From: Spinellus fusiger
Lineage: Eukaryota > Mucoromycota > Mucoromycetes > Mucorales > Phycomycetaceae
Length of the DNA stretch: 19,157 bases
Reading direction: 5' to 3'
NCBI GenBank assembly: GCA_025094145.1
Contig: JALLLS010000168.1
Span: forward strand, 1 to 19,157
In this document: positions 9,796 through 17,343 of the stretch, in pieces
How positions within the stretch are numbered: the first letter of the stretch is position 1
Layout: the number at the start of each line of letters is the position of its first letter
Notes under the pieces: model-generated
Told to the model about the DNA's origin: nothing
What the model saw: only the letters and a program-made list of their open reading frames with translations
The model's database searches: none
Translations under genes and position numbers: made by a program

Positions 9796-9854
9796 ATTTG
9801 GATAGACTTACAATTTTGAAAAATTAAAAAAGTGTTGCATAGCAGAAAGAGAAA

Positions 9855-9871
9855 TCCCGGCTTTAGCTCAG
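9855..9871 (+). repeat. orphan tRNA-Tyr head (left target duplication of element C)
   Basis: TCCCGGCTTTAGCTCAG, identical to 14828-14844, the first bases of the intact tRNA target. It lies between the 5' end of element B and the 3' end of element C, so it is both the right duplication made by B and the left duplication made by C. It carries only half of the tRNA A box and no B box, so it should not be transcribed as a tRNA. Confidence 0.93.
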
Positions 9872-10024
9872 GTTAAAGATTATTTTTATTAAAGGGGTAT
9901 TTATCACATGCTTCAAAAAGTAAAGTGACCCCACAGAAAAGAAAAGAAAAGAAACAAAAAAACATCTAAGACTAAAAGATATAAAAAATGCTAAACTACT
10001 TGACAGAAAACTCTAAACTACTCT
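9872..10024 (-). other. 3' UTR and 3' end of element C
   Basis: Non-coding. Read on the element strand it ends ...CTTTAATAAAAATAATCTTTAAC and then joins CTGAGC of the tRNA complement. An AATAAA signal lies about 15 bases from the end. The same tail ends element B. An A-rich run (plus strand about 9938-9962) lies upstream. Confidence 0.7.
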
Positions 10025-13000
10025 CTAAACTACTGTTCTGGAGGTCTTCCACCCAACATGCACTAAATGGTTGTGGCAGTGGGGGAGAGCAACCAGGAGA
10101 CAGACAGAAAAGGTTTCATTCTTGTAAGACCTAATACTGCCACCAGAGGCCAGCCACAGGGATCCAGGAGACAAGTCCTCAGGAAAGAAACAGTCTGGGC
10201 AACATAGTGTTTCTATGTGCCAGAGCAAGGCAAGCAAGGCAGGCCACCACACAGGACAGGGAGCACCACAACGTGTTGACATGCTGTTGAGGCAGGAGTC
10301 AATAGGGTGAACCCCAGCAGAACAAACAGGCAGCAAAGACCAAAGGAGGCAGGCACAAGAGAACACTCCAGCAGGTGACGGCGTGAGGTATGGTCAGAAC
10401 CACAAGGACACTCTCTAGGCTTTCCAGGGAGCCACCCAAGATGCCAACAGACCAAACGGCTTCTCTCTGCTCTAGAAGCAGGCACCAACAGAACAGGATC
10501 AATTCCCAACAAGGGCGGCAGTGTTTGATCAACACCATGGTGGTGGTGGCAAGGAACAGGTCAAACTTGTGCTGGCGGTACTCCTCAAAGAACAGCTTCA
10601 GCTGGCTATCTTTGGTAGGAACAGGGTCTGGCAGGGCAAGGTACAGTGGTTCTTTACCAGATATGAGCTCCTTCTGGCCATGGGCAGAGAGGCAGAGAGC
10701 AGGACAAGAAGACAAGAGAAGGCAAGGACCAAAAACGCAAGGCAAAACGGGTCACCAGCACATTTACTCTATGCTTCATGGAGGGCATGTTGGTAATGTG
10801 CTTCAGCACTGTTGTGGATGAAGTTGGGTGGTCACCCACCAGGAGACGGAGACACCTGTCTTGGAGCCTTTCAAGGGCCTTGAACTCTGTAGCCTTCAGA
10901 TAGAGATGGCCAGGCCAAACTCAAACTTTGGCCTCACAAAAGTCTTGTAAATGTGGAGCAGAGGTGGAGAGAGAAGCCGGCACGGTTCACACCAACCAGG
11001 TTTAGGATGCCCATCACCTTGAGCACACCAGGGGACCAAGAAGACACCAAAGAGGAAGCAGACAGACCCTTCTTGCCAAAGGGCAGACCAAGATACGTCA
11101 CCTCTGCATGTGGAAGTGGCACACCATACAGAGAGAGGGAGAGGCCACGGGACGTTGAGGAAGTGGAGGAGGGATGGTTCAACACCACACACTTGCTAGG
11201 GTTCCACCTGTACCCAAGAGAGAATGAATGCTGCTCTGCCAGAGCCAGCATATCCTGGACAGACTGCTTGTCTCCAAAGACAGCCACATCATCTGCAAAA
11301 AGCAGAGAGTTTACCACCACAGGAGCAGGACCAGAGGCAGAGGGAAGGGACACACAGTGGGACTTTGAACCAGCACCAGGAACCAGACGAAGCAGACCAG
11401 GAAGAGAGTTAATGTACACTGTGTACAACTGCGGACTCAGCACAGAACCTTGCAACACTCCAGTCACAGGTGAAAAAGGAATGGAAGAGTGGTTAGAAAC
11501 TAGCACTGATATTGTTACCTCATCAAATATATGGGAAACAAAAGACAGGAAAGCAGTGGGAGCACCAGCAGCAGAAAGGGCTTGCCAGACCACATTTCTG
11601 TCCACCTTGTCATAAGCTGAGGATATGTCCAAGAGGGCCACAACAGGATAGTGGTGATTTGAAGGAAGTATGCATGCATCAGATCATGCAAGCACAGAGC
11701 CTGATCCATGGGACTTCTCCTGGGACGGAAACCACCTTGTGCAAGGTCAGGCACAGGAGCATAGTGGGACAATGATGGGGCCAGACAGAACTCCAACAGC
11801 TTTCTTATCACTGAGGTCAAGGAAATAGGCCTGTAATTTTCTGCCAATGACTTGTCACCCTTCTTAAAGATGGGGAATACTGCTGCATGTCTCCATAGAC
11901 AAGGAGTGTAAGACCACTGCCAGCAGACTGTGAAGAGCAAAGAAATGAGAGGGGCCACCACTGAGCACAGAGGCTTGAGCATTTCAGCCTTGATATGGTC
12001 AGTACCAGGGGCTTTCCTGTTAGGGAGAAGCTTGATACAACGACCCACCAAAGCAGAGTCAAACATTGGAATGCCAATGGATGGCAAACCACGAGCACCA
12101 GACACACCAGGAGAACCAGAGACACCAGGCAGAACCAAAGGGACACCAGGAGAACCAGGAAAACCAGGGGAACCAGGGGAGACACCAGACAGGACAACAG
12201 GAACACCAGAAGACAGACAGCCACCAGGAACACCAGACACACCAGACACACCAGACACACCAGGGGAAGGAAGGGGAGCATAGGAGGAGAAGGGAAGGAG
12301 GGAAGTAAAGGGACCAGGAGGGGGAGGATGGGAGGAAGGAAGGATGTCACCACTATATACAGTTTCAAGATGGTCAGCCATCACTTTTACAGCAACAGCT
12401 GGACCATCAGGGTGGGTGAAGGAAGGAGTGGAAGTGTGGCGCCCCTTGAGATGCTTGACCTTGGCTGAAGCCTTGGAAAAGTTGGTCTCAAGTGACTTGC
12501 AGAAATTCTGCCATGACATACGTTTTGCTGACAGGACAGCAGACACAAAGGAAGCATGGGCAGCCTTGTACTTTGACCACCAGTGGACCTTGTCAATGCC
12601 AGTGCAGTAGTGCCACTTTCTGTAGCACTTTTCCCTGTTGGCAGCAGCAGATTGTAGAGCAGGAGACCAGTACTTTTTCCAATGGGACGGCCGAGGAGTC
12701 TTGGTACCCAGAGCTGCATCCAGAGATAGGTAGATACACTCATTGAGTGAGTCATTGAGACTGTCAATGAGTGGGCAAGTAGGGGGAGGGGAAGACACAA
12801 GGGATTGTAGTTGGGTGCATAGGGGTTGGGAGAGGGAGGTGAATGTGGAAATGTACAGGTTGCATGGATCTTCTTCTTGTAGTCTTGACAGATTCCAGAG
12901 GCGTCGGGGGTGAATGAATGATGAAGGGGAGGATGGGGGAGAAGGGGAGGTAGAGGACATGTCATAGGTAAAGGAAAGGGTAAGCATACGGTGGTCAGAG

Positions 13001-13641
13001 CCAAGGGAGAGGTCAGAAAAGATATTCATAGAAGGGAGGGTCATAGGGAAATTGCATAGAAACAGGTCAATGATACTTGTGCATGTGCGATCACGCCGGA
13101 AACCATGCCAGGTAGCAGTGCCATAGGAAAGAGAAGAGTTCAACACAGACAGGGACCGCTCCTCAAGCCATGGAACCATGGCAGAGCCACGGGGAGACAT
13201 CACTGCATCACCAGTAATGTCACCCAGCCTTGCATTGAAGTCACCACACAAGATGGTGTTGGGGAAAATAGGAAGAGAAGAAAGGACAGACATAAAGTGA
13301 GAACGTGGCATAGAAGGGGGGAGGTACAGGCATAGAAAACGAAGTGGTCCCACTTTCAAAGAAAGGGTATACTTGTTTGGAGAAGGAAGTTGGTAGATGG
13401 GAAAGGGAAAGGAAGGAGACACCAGAGCAGAGACACCCATAGAGCCACGGTTGGCAGAGAGAACAGGAGAGCCATACAGATGGAATTGCTCCCAGTCTGT
13501 AGGTAGACAGGCAGGGGGAAGAAGCCAGGTTTCTGTGATAAAAAGAATGGAGGAGGGGGGACAGTGGGACAATACATCATGCACAATGGTTGTCCGAAGA
13601 CCATTGGCATTCCATAAACTTACCTTTATGGACTCACTCAT
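10025..13641 (-). pseudogene. ORF2 of element C (APE endonuclease, RT, zinc motif), frameshifted
   Basis: ORF2 starts at 13641 (ATG overlapping the ORF1 stop) and would encode about 1,200 residues. Residues 1-660 are one open frame: APE endonuclease with LWNANGL (9-15), ITETWL (35-40), GDFNAR (133-138), SIIDLFL (189-195) and SDH (215-217); a collagen-like linker (about 455-525); then RT fingers with NRKAPGTDHIKAEM and YRPISLTS. A one-base loss near 11661-11667 compared with B shifts frame. RT continues at 10934-11641 with ALLDISSAYDKVD, GVLQGSVLSPQLY and FADDVAVF intact. Further shifts near 10955, 10905, 10700 and 10380 break the C-terminal part, which still shows WLPGKPRECPC...H....C. Activity in cis is unlikely unless the indels are assembly errors. 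Confidence 0.87.
12095..12270 (-). repeat. collagen-like minisatellite coding a Gly/Pro/Val linker in ORF2
   Basis: Irregular repeats of units such as ACACCAG and GGAGAACCAG (plus strand). On the minus strand, in the ORF2 frame, they encode runs of [20 protein letters not shown] and GVPLVLPG between the endonuclease and RT domains. Element A carries the same tract with different unit numbers (about 130-220 and 757-870). The plus strand read in one frame is also collagen-like ([12 protein letters not shown]), but that frame is not a gene. Confidence 0.8.
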
Positions 13642-14675
13642 AAATCAAGATTGTCATCATGGGTCATAGGGGTAAAGGAGGGGGAGGAGGAGACTTCACT
13701 CATCTCATCATCACTGATGGAGAAGGCTTGGTCACGGTGGCGGACAGCACGGGCAGGGTTGGAGAGGATCTCCTTGAGGTCTTCCTCAGAGATCCAGCCA
13801 ACAGAAAGGAAGGACTTGGCCACAGAGGGGATCAGGGGGGTGCGGAGGTGGGTCAGGGCCAGGATGCACCTCTTACGGTGCACTTCATGGGCCTTGTCTT
13901 CCAATTCCTCAGAAGACAGGCTGGCAAAGGCAGGGTCAGCCAGGTGTTTGGGGTCCAGGGGCTCAAACCCAGAGATGACCTTCACCTGAGCCTTCTCCAA
14001 GAGCTCCAGGACAGTGGGGGCATACCCATTATGGACCAACAGGCCAAGGACAGAGCGGGCAGGGAAACAAATGTCCAGCAGATGGGAGGGCTCCAGACCA
14101 AAGACACAAAGGCGGCGACGGACCTCTTGTCTGGTCATCTTTCTTGACTGGGGGATGTAGATATACTGATGTCCTGTGACATCAGAAGCCTCAGAAAAGA
14201 CTTGGACATTAGCCTCAAACTTCCTTTGGGAAGTCCTAGGTCTGGGAGCAGGAGCAGGGCGGTTTTTCTTGGCCACAGTGGCCCAGGAGGAGTCCTTTGC
14301 TGTTTTGACAGCATTGGCAGAGGCAGACAGGGGGGAAAATCCTGAAGAAGAGACAGGAGAAACCAACATATTGTTAGTAATTTTTGCATTTTTTACCTCC
14401 GACGATGACGTCATGGGTGTGACTGGTGTTGTGGCGGCTGCGCGACGTCGCAGGCTTTCGTTCTCCGCCTCAAGCTCTGAAATCCGACCTCTCAGAGCCA
14501 AGATATCAGCCTTGGAGCTCTCTAGCTCCTGGACCTTTTTTGCCAGGCCTAAAACCAAGGCAGTCAGGTATTGGAAGTCCGACAGGGCCGGACTAGGTGG
14601 TGGTTCGGTGGTGGTCTCCATGGACCCAGAGACAAGGTGTAAAGGTGTTCCCAAAGGAAAGGGAGAGAAGCTCAT
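13638..14675 (-). CDS. ORF1 protein of element C (intact, 345 aa)
   Basis: Intact LINE ORF1, presumed RNA-binding structural protein of the retrotransposition RNP. After a low-complexity N-terminus comes a leucine/glutamate-rich coiled coil (about residues 50-85, LAKKVQELE...ISELEAENESLRRR) likely to mediate multimerisation. A linker with SSWATVAKK (about 130-140) follows, then the conserved module YIYIPQSRKMTRQEVRRRL, LLDICFPARSVLGLLVHNGYA, FEPLDPKHLADP and SVGWISEEDL, and an acidic, serine-rich tail. I see no CCHC knuckles. This module recurs in A and B and resembles ORF1 of Mucoromycota LINEs as I recall them. The start at 14675 is the first ATG; METTTEPP at about 14620 is an alternative. 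It ends TGA overlapping the ORF2 ATG. Confidence 0.9.
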   Translation of the reverse strand: MSFSPFPLGTPLHLVSGSMETTTEPPPSPALSDFQYLTALVLGLAKKVQELESSKADILALRGRISELEAENESLRRRAAATTPVTPMTSSSEVKNAKITNNMLVSPVSSSGFSPLSASANAVKTAKDSSWATVAKKNRPAPAPRPRTSQRKFEANVQVFSEASDVTGHQYIYIPQSRKMTRQEVRRRLCVFGLEPSHLLDICFPARSVLGLLVHNGYAPTVLELLEKAQVKVISGFEPLDPKHLADPAFASLSSEELEDKAHEVHRKRCILALTHLRTPLIPSVAKSFLSVGWISEEDLKEILSNPARAVRHRDQAFSISDDEMSEVSSSPSFTPMTHDDNLDL

Positions 14676-14827
14676 TGAGAAATAGGCCTAGAGGAAAACA
14701 GACAATGGATTCGAAAAGGCAGCAGATGGATGCACCCAAAAATGTACTGGATGCAAATAGATGGGGTGGAAAAAAAGTTAGTTAAAATTTGAAAACTTAG
14801 CAAAAGTGAGGAGAAAGTGAAAGAGAG
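14676..14827 (-). promoter_or_regulatory. 5' UTR / putative internal promoter region of element C
   Basis: 152 bp between ORF1 and the tRNA gene, well conserved with 4326-4514 of element A. It starts with AAAGAGAG touching the tRNA and contains an A-rich tract. LINEs must carry or borrow a promoter at their 5' end. Here the element is transcribed away from the tRNA, so its start is adjacent to the region where TFIIIB would bind. Promoter function is inference. Confidence 0.45.
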
Positions 14828-14844
14828 TCCCGGCTTTAGCTCAG
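14828..14844 (+). repeat. right target duplication of element C (start of living tRNA)
   Basis: TCCCGGCTTTAGCTCAG, identical to 9855-9871. It includes two flanking bases and the tRNA acceptor strand through position 15 of the D arm. Insertion occurred after CTCAG inside the A box, yet this copy keeps the tRNA complete. Confidence 0.93.
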
Positions 14845-14912
14845 TTGGTAGAGCGGAGGACTGTAATGAATTTGTAATCCTTAGGTCACTAGTTCGAATC
14901 TGGTAAGCCGGA
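14830..14912 (+). tRNA. tRNA-Tyr (GTA) with 10-nt intron
   Basis: Folds as a standard tRNA. The acceptor CCGGCTT (14830-14836) pairs with AAGCCGG (14905-14911), discriminator A14912. D stem GCTC/GAGC, D loop AGTTGGTA with the GG pair. Anticodon stem GAGGA/TCCTT with loop CTGTAAA once an intron at 14867-14876 is removed; anticodon GTA at 14863-14865. T arm ACTAG-TTCGAAT-CTGGT. C1:G72 is the eukaryotic tRNA-Tyr identity pair, and eukaryotic tRNA-Tyr genes typically carry an intron after position 37. A box about 14837-14848, B box 14891-14901. It is the target of the three LINEs and its first 15 bases come from the right target duplication. It appears functional. Confidence 0.95.
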
Positions 14913-14916
14913 TATA

Positions 14917-14920
14917 TTTT
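14917..14920 (+). terminator. RNA polymerase III terminator of tRNA-Tyr
   Basis: TTTT begins five bases after the discriminator base. A run of four or more T on the coding strand is the usual Pol III stop. Confidence 0.7.
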
Positions 14921-16351
14921 AATATTGCATTAGTAGTACTATTTTAGGATAGCACATATATTGTCTATCAAGTGAATGCCAAGGGTATAAATGACTCTTA
15001 TTTCTGAAGGAATAATAAAGAAGTTTTTTTTTTGTTTGCTGTTAAGCATTGTTGTACTGTCTGAGAAGCAGCCGTTTGCTTAAAGAAGGTAATAGATAAA
15101 GAACAGGTGCCTAAAGCATCTAAATCTATTGTTGTATCCCCCTGTGCTACCACATTTGTGCATTACCATTACTCTCAAGACTGGCTACCCTACTATTAAC
15201 CAATGGTCTACACTTTCATCTCACTATTAGCTCCTTCTATTATCACAGTGCCAATTATTACACTTTTAATAATTATATCATAAGATTCTCTATGAATAAG
15301 TCAACACAAGTAGTGTGCTGTGACATTCAGAATACTCTATGAAAGCTTGAGTGTACACAAGTACCATAGTACATCTCTGTATCATCTCACTGATTGGTCA
15401 TAACTACAAATCAACCTTCTAAGCTCAAATTATTATTGGACACTTAATGAGCTGCCTTCATCTACACACCAGGAGATTTTTCTGGCCTTTAAACAATGAT
15501 ATCTTTGCCTTTTAAAACTGAAAATTTCCTGCCTTTTATGGAACTGTACTTGAAATCAAAGGTTTGTGAGTATCCAAAATTTTCTTACCTTTTATGGAAT
15601 ACCTCAATATCAAATTGTATTATCAATAAAAATATTGTTTATATGAATAAAATTGTTTATTATAATAATATAGCTAATAATAATATAGCTAATAATATAC
15701 TATTACTATAGCTACTGCTGTTATAGGTATATTCCTTCATTGCAATAGAATCTATACCCTAGAAGCCTTGTGCTTTAATATTGGGAGATAGATAACTATT
15801 CTCAGGAGTATACCCTAGACAGCCTAGACCATATAGAAGGAAGAAGACCACCTAAGACTGACTTGAGAAGAGACTTGACCTATCTAATAACAAAAGAGTA
15901 TATTAGTGATAGTTCAATCAAGAGAGATAGCCTGCTTACCTTTTAGTTAATACTTGTCTTGAGAATAATAAGCCATCTATCATCTATTAGAAGAAGAGTC
16001 AGTACTATGTCTTGTAGATTACAATGAGCTCAAGCCCAGATGATGACACTGCTTACCTTTTTATCTCAAAAATAGCCTTTGGTAGTGTCTATCACCTCTT
16101 TCTATTGTTTTTCTTTGTTTATAACCACACATTACCTTGCTTATTTATGCTCATCTTGACGAGTACTTGAGTATTAAATATTATGGGCAGTGTGAAAAAC
16201 AACAAAATAATAACAGACCAAAGAATAATAAAATATTTTCATTTTGGTGACGTATCACTTTAGCCTCTACTTTCCAATAATTTATCAAGTCAAAATCCTC
16301 AAGTCAAACAGCTCACTCTCTTTCTGTTTTTATATTGAAATCTCTTTTACC
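14921..16351. other. AT-rich intergenic stretch without a credible gene
   Basis: No ORF here looks like a protein; the longest plus-strand one (15496-15711) is low-complexity and ends in an Asn/Ile run made by a tandem repeat. The stretch holds an LTR fragment (15282-15464), three copies of a TAATAATATAGC-like unit at about 15660-15705, several TGCCTTTTA repeats (15485-15595), and AT-rich sequence that presumably includes the promoter of the zinc-finger transposon gene. It is very poor in CpG. Confidence 0.6.
15282..15464 (+). mobile_element. LTR fragment
   Basis: 183 bp matching the 5' part of the LTR (compare from about 250 in the first copy, and the reverse complement of 7278-7100). It lacks the TG start, the TATA box and the 3' half, so it is truncated on both sides. 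Confidence 0.78.
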
Positions 16352-16464
16352 ATGTCCCTCACCACCATCAACTTCAAGAAGAATGAAATTCCCACCTGCA
16401 CTGTCTGCCAGAAGATTTTCAAAACAAAGGGAAATCTGAAATCACACCTTTCTACTCATAAAAT

Positions 16465-16612
16465 GTAAGGATAATCTCAAGTCTAAAAGTAATGTTGCTC
16501 ATTCTCTACTATGAATAGTTCCATGCCTGAGTCTTCTTCTGGGTATTTATCATAGAAACAGAGGCATAGAATAATAACCAAACTAATCATGCTTTATTGC
16601 TATTGTTCACAG
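16465..16612 (+). other. spliceosomal intron of the zinc-finger transposon gene
   Basis: 148-nt intron with GTAAGG at the donor, AACTAATCAT as probable branch site about 30 nt from the end, and TTCACAG at the acceptor. Without splicing, exon 1 ends in TAA straight after the finger; with splicing the frame opens into the long exon 2. Confidence 0.75.
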
Positions 16613-17049
16613 ACCTCTCCCTGCCATCACCACAGTCTTCTGTGTAAAAGAGGAAGTTGATGATGACCAGGAGATAGTTGTTGAAGATGAGAAATTTCTT
16701 GAAGAAGAACCTCTTTGGGTTACTGGGGAAGATGATTTTGACAGCAGTAACAACACCTTTGAGGAGGCTGCCTCTGTAGATGATATCTTCCCATTCTCAA
16801 CAAAGCTGGAGATGATCATGCATTGTTTCTTTACTGAAAATGAGGAATGTATCTTGAGAAGATTTGCAGGGGAGATCATCACCTTGTGCAAAGATGTGAG
16901 AGAGGCTTGTCTTGCCAATCCTCAGGAGAAAGTCCCTGCTTTAAACAGGGTTCTTAACCTTGAGAAGAGGGTGAGAATCCATGTCCCCAAGTTCCCCACC
17001 ACCACCCATAATGTTACAGTGGTTGAAACCTGCAAAGGCTTGCCCCCCC

Positions 17050-17343
17050 CCACCACCACCACCACCATTGACCAGTTCTCTATGAACAAGCCTTCTGAGC
17101 ATTTGAGGCTCCTCACCACCAACCCCCTCAAGACAAAGATGCTCTCTGCCCTGCCAGACAGAACTCCAAATCAACAAGTTTCTGTAACTCAGGGAGAGAA
17201 GTGGAGAACTCACCTGCTGTTTCAGCACCCCATGGTCACTGTTACCATCAATGGTACTTCTGTTGATCTCTGGGTTGGAGACATTGTGCATGCCTCTCTT
17301 GGTGAAACAACAACAACAACAATAACAACAATAACAACAACAT
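17050..17343 (+). repeat. threonine-coding trinucleotide repeats in exon 2
   Basis: Two in-frame microsatellites, ACC repeats at about 17051-17068 and ACA/ATA repeats at about 17306-17343, both giving Thr-rich tracts (TTTTT and TTTTITTITTT). The frame is preserved across both. Confidence 0.75.

Larger units (their letters stand above)
4531..9854 (-). mobile_element. LINE element B (second family, inactive)
   Basis: A complete-length but decayed APE-type LINE of a family different from A and C: its proteins align with theirs throughout but the nucleotide sequence is diverged. The 3' end is at 4531 (read leftwards ...AATAAAACAAAATCTTTAA, no poly(A)) and the 5' end at about 9854. tRNA-head copies lie on both sides (4515-4530 and 9855-9871). 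Contents from 5' to 3': short 5' UTR, ORF1 with one nonsense codon, ORF2 with several frameshifts, an LTR insertion (6725-7304), an AT-rich insert (about 7925-8155), and a 3' UTR. Residues needed for catalysis are mutated in both endonuclease and RT. Confidence 0.9.
9872..14827 (-). mobile_element. LINE element C (youngest, full length)
   Basis: A full-length APE-type LINE of about 4.96 kb on the minus strand, flanked by perfect 17-bp duplications of the tRNA-Tyr head. 5' UTR 14676-14827, intact ORF1 (345 aa), ORF2 beginning with an uninterrupted 708-codon frame and then several frameshifts, and a 3' UTR ending AATAAAAATAATCTTTAAC (element strand) directly at the target, without poly(A). It keeps clearly more CpG dinucleotides than A. 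Its position next to the living tRNA, its perfect duplications and its better coding state make it the latest arrival. Same family as A. Confidence 0.93.

Noticed and set aside
9855..9871. Second tRNA gene
   Set aside because: Only the first 17 bases of the target are present; no anticodon, T arm or B box. It is a target duplication.
4515..9871. Tandem duplication of a whole LINE-plus-head unit instead of repeated insertion
   Set aside because: B belongs to a different LINE family from A and C, so simple duplication cannot create the order; it could only apply to A and C separately.
10953..11615. Long plus-strand ORF of 220 codons opposite the RT
   Set aside because: Antisense shadow of the RT-coding frame; composition follows the opposite strand and no domain is visible.
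11930..12308. Plus-strand ORFs with collagen-like TPGEPG repeats as a possible collagen-like gene
   Set aside because: They lie antisense to ORF2 of element C, and the repeat is explained by the ORF2 linker minisatellite; no start, signal peptide or conserved flanks.
14395..14402. Splice donor (AGGTAAAAAA on the minus strand) suggesting an intron in ORF1
   Set aside because: The frame is open and conserved on both sides and retrotransposed RNA would have lost an intron; read as ordinary coding.
14176..14685. Plus-strand ORF of 169 codons opposite ORF1
   Set aside because: Antisense to the intact, conserved ORF1; the same antisense frame is broken in element A.
1..14912. CRISPR-like or prophage structure from regularly spaced repeats
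   Set aside because: The repeats are 5-kb-spaced target duplications and element copies in a eukaryotic genome; no short regular array exists.
15496..15711. Small protein gene of 71 aa
   Set aside because: Low-complexity, AT-driven composition ending in an Asn/Ile run from a tandem repeat; no homology recognised.
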